A stretch of 33,712 nucleotides of DNA, taken from positions 1 to 33,712 of the forward strand of contig DLQL01000063.1 of the NCBI GenBank assembly GCA_002477565.1, written 5' to 3'. The position numbers and the translations under genes were made by a program. The number at the start of each line of letters is the position of its first letter. Positions within the stretch are counted from its first letter, which is position 1. The notes beneath the pieces are model-generated. The model made no database searches, was not told the origin of the DNA, and saw nothing but the letters and a program-made list of their open reading frames with translations. Positions 7,090-14,755 of the stretch are shown one piece after another. This stretch comes from Flavobacteriaceae bacterium UBA7433 (lineage in GTDB: Bacteria; Bacteroidota; Bacteroidia; Flavobacteriales; Flavobacteriaceae).

Positions 7090-8125
7090 TCAATTTCAAG
7101 AAGGTTTTTGTGGAGTTTCGTTCAACCAAATCTGTTTGGATGACTTTGGTATTGCTACTTTGGTTTTCTATTTTGCTATCTAGTTTGTCGATCAGCAATT
7201 GTGCTGCCGTTTCTCCCATGATTTCACCGTGCTGACTCACCGTTGTCAGTTTGGGATTGGAGTGCCGGGAAAGAATCCCATTGGAAAAACCGATGACTGA
7301 AAAATTCTCAGGTATTTTATAGCCTCTTTTGTGGGCTATTTTCATGGCCGCAATGGCTGCTTGCTCACTGGTCGCAATAACGCTGTCAATTTCCGAATTG
7401 TTTTCGAAAAGAGGCGTGATGAGTGCTTCAAATCTTTTGTAATTATTTTCTTGAATGTTGAGGATCAACGACTCTTTAATAGGCATTTCCGCTTGTTCCA
7501 AACCTTTCAAGTATCCCGTGTAACGTTCTTTTCCGACACTTAAATTGCTAATCGTTGAGACAAAAGCGATGTTCGTACATCCGGTATTGCTGAGGTGTTT
7601 TACCGTTTTAAAAGCCGCTTGAAAATCATCGGCGATGACCTTGTCACAACTCACATTTTTGGCAACCCGATCAAACATCACAATGGGAGTTCCTTGTTCT
7701 ATAGAAGTGGTGAAATGTGAAAAGTCGTTTTTTATTTCAGTTTCTTCTGCCATCGAAACAATAAAACCATCTATGCTTCCATTGGACAAGGTTTCCATGG
7801 TCTCCACTTCTTTTTGATAGGATTCGTTGGAAATACAGGTAATAACCTTATAGCCATTCAAATTGGCTGTTTTTTCAACGCCTTTAAAAACCTGGGCGAA
7901 GAAATAATTCAACATGTTGGGAATCATGATGCCAATTGTTTTGGTTCGCCTGTTTTTCAAACTCAAAGCATTGAAGTTGGGCTTGTATTTTTTCTTCTTG
8001 GCGTATTTTTTTATTTTCTCTTTGGTTTTGTCACTGATCTCATAACTATCGTTCAGGGCTTTGGAAACCGTTGAAATAGAAACGTCAAACTTGGCCGCAA
8101 TGTCTTTGATCGTGATTTTTTTCAT
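7082..8125 (-). CDS. LacI/GalR-family transcriptional regulator
   Basis: This is a 347-residue repressor of the LacI/GalR type. The N-terminal helix-turn-helix and hinge helix occupy residues 2-60: ITIKDIAAKFDVSISTVSKA is the DNA-reading part, with ALNDSYEIS and KPNFNALSLKNRRTKTIG following. The periplasmic-binding-protein-like effector domain runs from about residue 62 (IGIMIPNMLNYFFAQVFKGV) to the end, with the usual late segment VIGFSNGILSRHSNPKLTTV. Members normally bind a sugar or nucleoside and control the adjacent uptake or catabolic operon. No such operon is visible here: it is flanked by a small membrane protein and a glycosyltransferase, so target and ligand are unknown. The start is the ATG at 8125, giving the canonical N-terminus. 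It could regulate itself, but I see no clear operator in the 200 bases upstream. Confidence 0.93.
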   Translation of the reverse strand: MKKITIKDIAAKFDVSISTVSKALNDSYEISDKTKEKIKKYAKKKKYKPNFNALSLKNRRTKTIGIMIPNMLNYFFAQVFKGVEKTANLNGYKVITCISNESYQKEVETMETLSNGSIDGFIVSMAEETEIKNDFSHFTTSIEQGTPIVMFDRVAKNVSCDKVIADDFQAAFKTVKHLSNTGCTNIAFVSTISNLSVGKERYTGYLKGLEQAEMPIKESLILNIQENNYKRFEALITPLFENNSEIDSVIATSEQAAIAAMKIAHKRGYKIPENFSVIGFSNGILSRHSNPKLTTVSQHGEIMGETAAQLLIDKLDSKIENQSSNTKVIQTDLVERNSTKTFLKLTK

Positions 8126-8153
8126 GAGAAAAAATTAAGGGGGAAACCCGCTA

Positions 8154-8161
8154 CAAAAATA
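8154..8161 (-). promoter_or_regulatory. Candidate -7 box of the LacI-family gene
   Basis: The reverse strand reads TATTTTTG here, a perfect TAnnTTTG match, 28 bases before the start codon at 8125. No TTG is present at 17-21 bases upstream, so only half of the promoter consensus is met. Confidence 0.45.
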
Positions 8162-8322
8162 ACTTTATTTTGCTTTTAAAAAATATTTCTTGTCAAACTC
8201 TTGCTAAGATAGCACTAAAAAAACGATTCCAAAAAAAATCTAAAACTCCATCTCCTTATTGCTTCTGAGGACGAATAAAGGATCTGGAAAAAGCCCAACA
8301 CAAACCTCGACATTCCAAGAAC

Positions 8323-9870
8323 TTAGCCATTGCTTCGAATCGATTTGACAAAAACATACCCAAACCCAAAAAACAACATCAAATGAAAAGGAAACAGTCC
8401 AAAATCAAAGTGCTCAGAAGGATTTTTTTTGTTGTTTCCGACATAAGCGACCAAAAAAGCACTCAACAGACCAAAACCAAAATACAAGGTCAACATGCCT
8501 TCAAAATAAACACTCTTGGGCAATTTTTTTTGAAGGTATTTGTTTTTTTGCCAGGAGTCTTTTAAAGAACGCATGTTGAATTTTGGTGTGCGGACAAATG
8601 CACTTCTCTTCCCTCGGTGTCCCTCTGTGACCGCGATCGAATTGTGTAGCGAAAAACCCATTGCAATGGAAAAGAATTTAAAAAACAACACCAAATATTG
8701 TACAAATGCTTTTGCATCTCCTCCTTTGATTTCTTTGTACATGTTCCAATAACAGACAAAAAAGATCAGCGTGCTGACAGTGAAAAAACTCATTGCAATA
8801 AAATACAATTTCAGGTCTTCGTAATAATTTTTTAAATACAACATCGGAATGCTCAAAATACCGACAATAAACACATTCAAAAACATGGAGCTATTTAGCA
8901 AATGGAGAATTGCATGGAGTTTTGACTTTAGTTGCATCGAATCCGAGGCGACAATTCTTCGAAACATTTTTCTAAAATTCTCAGCCCCTCCTTTGTTCCA
9001 TCGAAACTGTTGGGATCTTGCAGCACTGATGACCACGGGAAGTTCCGCAGGAGTTTCGACATCCAACAGGTATTTGAATTTCCAATTTTTGAGTTGTGCT
9101 CGATAACTCAAATCCAGGTCTTCGGTCAAGGTATCTCCCTCCCAGTTGCCGGCATCGAGAATACAGGTTTTTCTCCACAAGCCTGCCGTTCCGTTGAAAT
9201 TGATAAAATGCCCACGGCTGTTTCTTCCTACTTGCTCTAAAGTAAAATGCGCATCCAACGCAAAGGCCTGAATTTGGGTGAGCAAAGAATGATCTCTGTT
9301 GAGGTGTCCCCAACGGGTTTGAACCACACCTATTTGAGGATTTTTAAAATAAGGGACTGTTTTTTGCAACCAATCTGATTCGGGTAAAAAATCAGCGTCA
9401 AAAATAGCAATGAATGTTCCTTTGGCCACTTCAAGTCCTTCTTTCAAAGCACCCGCTTTGTAACCGACTCGGTTGGTTCTGCAGAGGTGGTGAATGTTGT
9501 GGCCTTCTTTTTGCAGACGTTCGATCTGCAATGCTGTCGTCGCCACACTTTCGTCCGTAGAATCGTCCAAAACTTGGAACTCTAATTTGTCAGAGGGATA
9601 GTCTAGCTTTACAATGTTGTCAAGGAGTCGCTCCATCACATAAAGCTCGTTGTAGACAGGAAGTTGAATGGTAACAAAGGGAATCTGATTTGGATCGGAA
9701 AAATCAAAAGTAACTGAATTGTCTTTGCTTTTCTTAAACCTTCTAAAATTGAACAACAAATTCAATTGGGCCAAGGCAAACATAAAAATTAACACCAAAG
9801 AAACGATGTAGACAAGCAAGAGTAAAAAACCTAATGTATAAAGCAACTGGTTGGAATCTGGAAACGACAT
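8323..9870 (-). CDS. Processive family 2 glycosyltransferase, CslA/cellulose-synthase-like
   Basis: This 515-residue membrane enzyme should polymerise or transfer a hexose from a nucleotide sugar across or at the inner membrane. Two N-terminal helices (about 10-40) precede the GT-A domain. The processive-enzyme signature D, DxD, TED, QxxRW is complete: LDDSTDES at 101-108, FDADF at 157-161, TED at 249-251 and QQFRW at 287-291. Segments such as NRVGYKAGALKEGL and FNGTAGLWR recall plant CslA beta-mannan synthases and their bacterial relatives more than BcsA, and there is no PilZ domain. Several helices follow after residue 315. The polymer is unknown; no cellulose-type partner genes lie nearby. 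It has a strong promoter and a leader of more than 100 bases. The start is the ATG at 9870. Confidence 0.92.
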   Translation of the reverse strand: MSFPDSNQLLYTLGFLLLLVYIVSLVLIFMFALAQLNLLFNFRRFKKSKDNSVTFDFSDPNQIPFVTIQLPVYNELYVMERLLDNIVKLDYPSDKLEFQVLDDSTDESVATTALQIERLQKEGHNIHHLCRTNRVGYKAGALKEGLEVAKGTFIAIFDADFLPESDWLQKTVPYFKNPQIGVVQTRWGHLNRDHSLLTQIQAFALDAHFTLEQVGRNSRGHFINFNGTAGLWRKTCILDAGNWEGDTLTEDLDLSYRAQLKNWKFKYLLDVETPAELPVVISAARSQQFRWNKGGAENFRKMFRRIVASDSMQLKSKLHAILHLLNSSMFLNVFIVGILSIPMLYLKNYYEDLKLYFIAMSFFTVSTLIFFVCYWNMYKEIKGGDAKAFVQYLVLFFKFFSIAMGFSLHNSIAVTEGHRGKRSAFVRTPKFNMRSLKDSWQKNKYLQKKLPKSVYFEGMLTLYFGFGLLSAFLVAYVGNNKKNPSEHFDFGLFPFHLMLFFGFGYVFVKSIRSNG

Positions 9871-9905
9871 ATGGGCAATGAGTGATGTGAAATTCTGGTT
9901 TATGG

Positions 9906-9938
9906 GTTTTTCAAAAACAAGTCTTTACTCCTTGTTTT
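9906..9938 (-). promoter_or_regulatory. Alternative hairpins in the glycosyltransferase leader
   Basis: On the reverse strand AAAACAAG (9938-9931) pairs with CTTGTTTT (9921-9914) around a nine-base loop and ends in a short T run. The same 3' arm can instead pair with the GTTTTT/AAAAAC repeat at 9906-9918. The two folds exclude each other. This could be an attenuator, but the stems are A-T rich. Confidence 0.3.
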
Positions 9939-9990
9939 ACAGATGCCTGCCTTCGAAACGATTTCGCTCTTAGGACAACATATCGCAGTG

Positions 9991-10019
9991 CAAAGATAGA
10001 ACTTTCATCACGTTGTCAA
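9991..10019 (-). promoter_or_regulatory. Bacteroidota-type promoter of the glycosyltransferase gene
   Basis: On the reverse strand TTG (10019-10017) is followed after 18 bases by TATCTTTG (9998-9991) and then CAC. Both boxes match the phylum consensus. The implied transcript start is near 9985, leaving an untranslated leader of about 115 bases. Confidence 0.75.
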
Positions 10020-10145
10020 GGGGTTATTTGAAAAAACCTTAGGACCAACCAACATTTAACCCCACCGAAAAAAAAGAGTTGTTCCTATTTGCAAAACAAG
10101 CAAGTAAGCATCCCGAAAAGAATTTTAGACACAACCAAGGATGCC

Positions 10146-10841
10146 TCAAAAATGGAGTTCTTTGATTTCTTCCCCTACTTTCAAATGAAAACGTTTTCTG
10201 AAATAACAAACGAAGAGGTAAAAAAAAGGTGTATCGATGGCGGCTATGAGAACCTTGAATAAAAACCCACTAAGCAATAAGTTGCCAAAAAGCGTCCATG
10301 GCAAGACTTCAAACACACAGAGCAGAAGAATGACTGCAAAAGTATCTACAAACTGAGAGCTAAAAGTCGAGAAATTGTTGCGCAACCAAAGGTGCTTGCC
10401 ATGGGTTGCTCTTTTAAAAAAGTGAAACACACGGATGTCTATCAATTGCGCCATCAAATAAGCCAGCATGGATGCCAGCACAGCCAAGGGAGACAAACCG
10501 AAGACATTTTGAAATACAACATCGCTGACAGGAGAACTGTCAATTGCAGAAGTTTTGGCAGCAACGAAAATGATTAAAATTGAAAATAAGGAAGCAAAAA
10601 TACCTGTAACAACCACTTGGTTGGCTTTTTTCTTTCCATAGATCTCTGAGATGATGTCTGTGATCAAAAATGTAATGGGATACGGAAGGATCCCTACAGA
10701 TATTTCAAAGCGAAATAAGCCCCAAGGGTTCCAATAGAAAAATTTCTGAAAAATCAAGTTGGAAACCACCAGAGAGGTAATGAACAAAGCCGCTAAAATC
10801 ATGTAAATTTTAGAGGCATGGGCTTGGTCTTTTCGATTCAT
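10146..10841 (-). CDS. yhhQ: Queuosine precursor transporter, YhhQ family
   Basis: This 231-residue inner-membrane protein belongs to the YhhQ (DUF165) family, whose E. coli member imports 7-cyano-7-deazaguanine or a related precursor for making queuosine in tRNA. It has six or so helices. The family hallmark YPITFLITDIISEIYGKKKA is at residues 54-73, and a second conserved block runs from about 132 to 166, including LIDIRVFHFFK and LRNNFSTFSSQFVDT. The usual family length is about 220-235. The start is the ATG at 10841. It is divergent from fabD with a 135-base gap between the starts, which contains a palindrome and a small hairpin. No other queuosine gene is visible in the window. Substrate assignment rests on the family; no residue here settles which precursor is carried. 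Confidence 0.92.
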   Translation of the reverse strand: MNRKDQAHASKIYMILAALFITSLVVSNLIFQKFFYWNPWGLFRFEISVGILPYPITFLITDIISEIYGKKKANQVVVTGIFASLFSILIIFVAAKTSAIDSSPVSDVVFQNVFGLSPLAVLASMLAYLMAQLIDIRVFHFFKRATHGKHLWLRNNFSTFSSQFVDTFAVILLLCVFEVLPWTLFGNLLLSGFLFKVLIAAIDTPFFYLFVCYFRKRFHLKVGEEIKELHF

Positions 10842-10913
10842 GGGCTGTATTTTAGGAACGAAATTAGTAAAAACTGTCCAAACTCTTCAAAAGAGTCGCT
10901 TTATTAAAATGGA

Positions 10914-10930
10914 AAAATAGCGGCTATTTT
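10914..10930. promoter_or_regulatory. Operator-like palindrome upstream of fabD
   Basis: AAAATAGC, one central G, then GCTATTTT form a perfect palindrome with eight-base arms. It ends 13 bases before the fabD -7 box, covering the place where the upstream promoter element should be. A smaller hairpin, ACTCTT-CAA-AAGAGT, lies at 10882-10896. A bound protein would be expected to block or replace polymerase contact. No regulator is identified. Confidence 0.4.
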
Positions 10931-10943
10931 AAAGAAACAATGT

Positions 10944-10951
10944 TATTTTTG
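10944..10951 (+). promoter_or_regulatory. Candidate -7 box of fabD
   Basis: TATTTTTG followed by C matches TAnnTTTG, 25 bases before the fabD start. No TTG lies at the expected distance upstream; that place is taken by a palindrome. Confidence 0.5.
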
Positions 10952-10976
10952 CAATCAAATTCGAAAACAAACACTT

Positions 10977-11858
10977 ATGAAAGCGTATATTTTTCCAGGT
11001 CAAGGTGCTCAATTTCCAGGAATGGGACTTGATTTGTATGAAAATTCACCTTTGGCAAAACAACTGTTCGATCAAGCCAATGAAATCTTGGGATTTGACA
11101 TTACTGAAATTCTATTTCACGGAACGGAAGCCCAATTGAAAGAGACAAAAGTCACCCAACCTGCGGTCTTTCTTCACTCGGTGATTTTGGCAAAAGTACT
11201 GGGAAACGATTTCCAACCCGAAATGGTTGCTGGACATTCCTTGGGAGAATTGTCTGCCTTGGTGGCCAGTGAGGTTTTGACATTTGAAGACGGTTTGAAT
11301 TTGGTTTCTAAAAGAGCGATGGCCATGCAAAAAGCTTGCGAACTCGCTCCTTCTACGATGGCAGCAGTATTGGGCTTGGAGAACACCCTTGTCGAAGAAG
11401 TGTGTGCCAGCATCGATGGCGTGGTGGTTGCAGCCAACTACAATTGTCCGGGACAATTGGTCATTTCTGGAGAAGTCAACGCCATTGAAAGTGCCTGTTC
11501 ACTTCTTTTAGAAAGAGGAGCTCGTAGAGCTTTGGTATTGCCCGTGGGTGGTGGATTTCACTCTCCGATGATGGAACCTGCAAGAGAAAAATTGGCCAAA
11601 GCAATCGAAGCGACAGCATTTGCAAAACCGATCTGCCCAGTCTATCAAAATGTCGTGGCCAAAGCGGTGACCTCTCCTGAGGAAATTCAAAAAAACTTGA
11701 TGGCTCAATTGACAGCTCCCGTTCGTTGGACACAATCCATTCAGCAGATGATCGCAGATGGTGGAACAGAATTTACAGAAGTAGGGCCAGGAAAAGTATT
11801 GCAAGGGCTGATGGCTAAGATTGACCGATCTGTAGCCAGAAGTGGCGCGGCAATATAA
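10977..11858 (+). CDS. fabD: Malonyl-CoA:ACP transacylase
   Basis: FabD moves the malonyl group from CoA to acyl carrier protein, supplying the extender unit for type II fatty-acid synthesis in the cytoplasm. The 293-residue protein begins with the family N-terminus AYIFPGQGAQFPGMG (residues 3-17). The nucleophile elbow is GHSLGE with Ser88, and the catalytic His lies in GGGFHSPMM near residue 200. The arginine that binds the malonyl carboxylate is expected in SKRAMAMQ near residue 115. The late block TEVGPGKVLQGL is also present. No other fab gene is adjacent, so it is transcribed alone, between a candidate promoter at 10944 and a terminator at 11872. It is divergent from yhhQ and convergent with galE. 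The ATG at 10977 is the only plausible start. Confidence 0.96.
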   Translation: MKAYIFPGQGAQFPGMGLDLYENSPLAKQLFDQANEILGFDITEILFHGTEAQLKETKVTQPAVFLHSVILAKVLGNDFQPEMVAGHSLGELSALVASEVLTFEDGLNLVSKRAMAMQKACELAPSTMAAVLGLENTLVEEVCASIDGVVVAANYNCPGQLVISGEVNAIESACSLLLERGARRALVLPVGGGFHSPMMEPAREKLAKAIEATAFAKPICPVYQNVVAKAVTSPEEIQKNLMAQLTAPVRWTQSIQQMIADGGTEFTEVGPGKVLQGLMAKIDRSVARSGAAI

Positions 11859-11871
11859 AGACTCGCAAACA

Positions 11872-11906
11872 TAAAAAAAGCCCGAAATATTTTTTCGGGC
11901 TTTTTT
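11872..11906. terminator. Bidirectional terminator between fabD and galE
   Basis: AGCCCGAAA (11879-11887), a five-base loop and TTTCGGGCT (11893-11901) form a GC-rich stem. It is flanked by an A run on the left and a T run on the right, so it gives a poly-U tail on both strands. It lies between the two convergent stop codons. Confidence 0.9.
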
Positions 11907-11922
11907 CGTATCAAAACACTTG

Positions 11923-12942
11923 TTATTTTTCTTGTGCCAATTGCCATTTCCAGGCAGAGGCCAATGCATCGTCCAGAGACAATGTTGTTTTCCATTTCAG
12001 TTCTTTGTTTGCAAGTGTCGTATCCGCATAAGCTGCTGTGACATCTCCTTCTCGTCTTCCAACGATTTTATAGCGCAACGGTTTTCCAGAAGCTTTTTCA
12101 AAAGCTTTGATGACTTCCAATACGGAAGACCCTGTTCCGGAGCCTACATTGAAAAACTCGTAGTTTGATTTGTTTTCTTTGTGCATCAAACGCGCCAATG
12201 CAGAAATGTGTGCTTTGGCCAAATCGACCACGTGGATATAATCTCTTACTGCCGTTCCGTCTTTCGTAGGATAATCGTCTCCGAAAACAGACAGTTCTCC
12301 GCGAAGACCCGCCGCTGTTTGTGTGATGTAAGGAATCAAATTTTGTGGAACTCCCAAAGGCAATTCTCCAATTTTGATACTTGGATGTGCTCCTATCGGA
12401 TTGAAATAACGCAGGGAAATGGCATTCAATTCGGAGGCTTTGCAGCTGTCTCTAAGAATGATTTCACCCGCTTGTTTGGAATATCCGTAAGGAGATTCTG
12501 CGGGTTTTACGGGTTCCTTTTCTGTAATTGGCAAGCTGTCTGCTTGTCCGTATACCGTACAAGAGGAGCTGAATATAAAATTGTCAATTTTTCTGACAGT
12601 CAGTTCCTGCAGGAGATAGATCAAGGTATTAAGGTTGTTTTGATAATAACTCAAGGGACTGCCTACACTTTCCCCAACAGCCTTGAAAGCCGCAAAATGG
12701 ATGACACCGTCAATGGTGTGGTTGTCAAAAAAATCCCCCACAGCCTTTTGATTTCGCAAATCTATGTTTGCAAAGGTGGGTGTGATTCCGGTAATGGAAA
12801 CGATGCTGTCCAAAACCGAAATCGTCGTATTGGACAAATTGTCGATGATCACAACTTCGTACCCTTCATTTTGCAATTCAACTACAGTGTGAGATCCGAT
12901 AAAACCGAGACCTCCAGTTACCAATATCTTTTTCATAGCCAT
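11923..12942 (-). CDS. galE: UDP-glucose 4-epimerase
   Basis: GalE interconverts UDP-glucose and UDP-galactose (some members also the N-acetyl forms) using tightly bound NAD. The 339-residue chain has the Rossmann motif GGLGFIG at residues 10-16 and the first-strand acidic residue in IIDNLSN near 32-38. The catalytic SSSCTVYG is near 125-132, and the YxxxK pair is Tyr152/Lys156 in PYGYSK. It starts six bases after the stop of the aminotransferase gene, so the two form an operon. This pairing suggests use in surface polysaccharide sugar supply rather than, or as well as, galactose catabolism. Two starts are possible, ATG at 12942 or ATG at 12936; they differ by two residues. The gene ends at a strong shared terminator. 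Confidence 0.93.
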   Translation of the reverse strand: MAMKKILVTGGLGFIGSHTVVELQNEGYEVVIIDNLSNTTISVLDSIVSITGITPTFANIDLRNQKAVGDFFDNHTIDGVIHFAAFKAVGESVGSPLSYYQNNLNTLIYLLQELTVRKIDNFIFSSSCTVYGQADSLPITEKEPVKPAESPYGYSKQAGEIILRDSCKASELNAISLRYFNPIGAHPSIKIGELPLGVPQNLIPYITQTAAGLRGELSVFGDDYPTKDGTAVRDYIHVVDLAKAHISALARLMHKENKSNYEFFNVGSGTGSSVLEVIKAFEKASGKPLRYKIVGRREGDVTAAYADTTLANKELKWKTTLSLDDALASAWKWQLAQEK

Positions 12943-12948
12943 TGTTTT

Positions 12949-14076
12949 TTAATTCATAAATTCTAAGATTGTTTGGATGATAAATTCTTGCTGTTCTTTC
13001 TCCAACTCTGTATGCATGGGCAATGCGATGACCTCATCGCTCAATTGATTGGTTATCGGAAAATCTTCTTCCCTGTAACGACTGTCCGCATAGGCTTTTT
13101 GTTTGTGCAAAGGAATTGGGTAATAAATAGCACAAGGTATTTGCTTTTCTTGCAAATGCGCCATTAAGGCATCTCGGTCTGCATCGACGATGCGCAACAC
13201 ATATTGATGAAAAACATGGCAATCGCAAGTGTCACAAATATGAGGTGCCACAATATTTTTATGTCCTGTAAAGGCATTTGAATAAGTACGTGCTGCTTCT
13301 TGACGCTTGAGGTTGTATCCGTCTAAAAGAGGCAGTTTCACTCTTAAAACAGCTGCTTGTACACTGTCCAATCTGGAATTGACCCCAACCACATCGTGGT
13401 GGTATCTTTCGTACATCCCGTGGTTTACGATCCCTCTAATGGTATGTGCCAAAGCATCGTTGTTGGTAAAGATTGCACCACCATCTCCATAACAACCCAA
13501 GTTTTTGGACGGGAAAAAAGAAGTCGTTCCGACATCTCCAATGGTTCCCAATTTCTGTTTGCCCTTTTTAGAAGTATAGGTTCCGCCAATGCCTTGTGCA
13601 TTGTCCTCTATGACAAATAAGTTGTGCTCTTCTGCTACCTCCATCAAAGCATCCATATTTACCGCTCGTCCAAACAGGTGAACGGGAACAATTGCTTTTG
13701 TCTTGGATGTGATTGCTTTTTTGATGCGTTCCATAGAGATGTTCATATTGTTTAAATCCACATCTACCAAAACAGGTGTCAATCGCAACAAGGCAATCAC
13801 CTCAACAGTTGCAGCAAAGGTGAAATCTGTGGTGATCACTTCGTCTCCAGGTTGCAAACCCAGGCCCATCATCGCTATTTGAAGCGCATCGGTTCCATTT
13901 GCACAAGGAATTACGTGCTTGACTCCAAGATAGGCTTCCAACTCTTTTTGAAAATTGTGAACTTCAGGCCCGTTGACAAAGGCAGTCGATTGAATGACAT
14001 CGATGACAGCAGCATCGATTTGGGTTTTGATTTTTTCGTATTGACTTTTCAGGTCAACCATTTGAAGTTTCTTCAT
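12949..14076 (-). CDS. DegT/DnrJ/EryC1-family PLP sugar aminotransferase
   Basis: This 375-residue enzyme belongs to the family that transaminates keto groups of nucleotide-linked sugars, usually with glutamate as donor. The residues that hold pyridoxal phosphate are visible: GTDALQ at 61-66, EDNAQ at 157-161 and the Schiff-base lysine Lys191 in FFPSKNLGCYGDGGA. The C-terminal part has several cysteines close together (ICDTCDCHVFHQ near residue 282-293), which is unusual but near the substrate region. It is closest in appearance to WbpE/WlbC-type enzymes making 3-amino sugars, though the exact substrate cannot be read from sequence. It is first in a two-gene operon with galE, consistent with lipopolysaccharide or capsule sugar synthesis. 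The start is the ATG at 14076, with a -7 box 24 bases upstream. Confidence 0.9.
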   Translation of the reverse strand: MKKLQMVDLKSQYEKIKTQIDAAVIDVIQSTAFVNGPEVHNFQKELEAYLGVKHVIPCANGTDALQIAMMGLGLQPGDEVITTDFTFAATVEVIALLRLTPVLVDVDLNNMNISMERIKKAITSKTKAIVPVHLFGRAVNMDALMEVAEEHNLFVIEDNAQGIGGTYTSKKGKQKLGTIGDVGTTSFFPSKNLGCYGDGGAIFTNNDALAHTIRGIVNHGMYERYHHDVVGVNSRLDSVQAAVLRVKLPLLDGYNLKRQEAARTYSNAFTGHKNIVAPHICDTCDCHVFHQYVLRIVDADRDALMAHLQEKQIPCAIYYPIPLHKQKAYADSRYREEDFPITNQLSDEVIALPMHTELEKEQQEFIIQTILEFMN

Positions 14077-14100
14077 GCTTTTTTTTTTGGTAAAGTGTCA

Positions 14101-14108
14101 CAAAGGTA
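14101..14108 (-). promoter_or_regulatory. Candidate -7 box of the aminotransferase-galE operon
   Basis: The reverse strand reads TACCTTTG, a perfect TAnnTTTG match. A TTTTG lies 15 bases further upstream, slightly closer than the usual spacing. It stands 24 bases before the start codon. Confidence 0.5.
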
Positions 14109-14192
14109 CGAATTTATTAAAATCAAAACAGGTAACAACTTAGGTTTTCAGAATGCTTTTGACTCTTTAAAAACTGCAATATCTTACAAAAC

Positions 14193-14233
14193 AAAAAAAA
14201 CACCAACGGTATATATTCCGTTGGTGTTTTTTT
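14193..14233 (-). terminator. Terminator of the YwqK-like gene
   Basis: CACCAACGG (14201-14209) pairs perfectly with CCGTTGGTG (14218-14226) across an eight-base A-T loop. On the reverse strand the stem is followed by eight T residues. T residues also follow on the forward strand, but no forward gene ends here. Confidence 0.88.
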
Positions 14234-14274
14234 ATGAAACAATCGAATTTAAAATGTATGTTGTCATTATACGT

Positions 14275-14643
14275 TTAATTGTCGGCAATGGTACTTTGGT
14301 CTTTCCATTCGCTGACACTGGCAATTTTAGAATTTTCAAAATCCAACTCCAACAAACGTTCTTCCTTCCAAACAAACCACTTGCCAACTTTTTGCCCTTT
14401 GTAATAATGAGCAATTGTGGTCTTCTTTCCGGCTTTGTCAAACAACAGCCACTTGCCTGTTAGTTTTTGTTCAGCATCGTAAAATCCTTGTTCTTTGATT
14501 TCGCCCGTATCGTAATACTTGGTGATCTTTACAAGATCTCCTTCTTTTTCAAAAACGGGTTTTGTCTTGTTTTCTGCATAACGAGGCTGTGCATTTGAAA
14601 CAAAAATCAGACAAAACAAAAGGATCGTGAATGTGTATTTCAT
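14275..14643 (-). CDS. Secreted YwqK/MORN-repeat-like protein
   Basis: This is a short exported protein of 122 residues with unknown function. The signal peptide MKYTFTILLFCLIFVSNA is followed by Q, a typical Bacteroidota cleavage site. The mature part has two or three repeats of the MORN/YwqK kind, in which a Y-x-x-G-x-x-x-(E/K)-x-G-x-(Y/W) pattern recurs: YYDTGEIKEQGFYD, then LTGKWLLFDKAGKK, then YYKGQKVGKWFVWKE. YwqK was named as a putative antitoxin in Bacillus, but the exported Bacteroidota relatives have no shown antitoxin role and no toxin gene is adjacent here. An upstream in-frame start exists, but the ATG at 14643 gives the signal peptide and sits 35 bases after a clear promoter. 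A terminator closes the gene at 14193-14233, so it is transcribed alone. Confidence 0.8.
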   Translation of the reverse strand: MKYTFTILLFCLIFVSNAQPRYAENKTKPVFEKEGDLVKITKYYDTGEIKEQGFYDAEQKLTGKWLLFDKAGKKTTIAHYYKGQKVGKWFVWKEERLLELDFENSKIASVSEWKDQSTIADN

Positions 14644-14678
14644 GGTATTGCGTATTTTATTGGGGTAACTTTCTAGTA

Positions 14679-14709
14679 CAAAAATATGCAAAATGAACGA
14701 ACTGTGCAA
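14679..14709 (-). promoter_or_regulatory. Bacteroidota-type promoter of the YwqK-like gene
   Basis: On the reverse strand TTG (14709-14707) is followed after 20 bases by TATTTTTG (14686-14679). Both elements match the phylum consensus, and the start codon at 14643 is 35 bases downstream. Confidence 0.7.
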
Positions 14710-14755
14710 CTATTTGTAAACATTAATTTAACATTAAGGTAACATTGGAAAGAAG

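Noticed and set aside
12181..12966. Forward reading frame of 261 codons
   Set aside because: It is antisense to galE, whose Rossmann and catalytic motifs are intact; the forward product has no recognisable motif.
13852..14463. Forward reading frame of 203 codons
   Set aside because: It crosses the aminotransferase start, a strong terminator and the antisense of the YwqK-like gene, so it is a shadow frame.
14275..14643. YwqK-like gene as part of a toxin-antitoxin pair
   Set aside because: The product has a signal peptide, is transcribed alone, and no toxin-like gene is adjacent.
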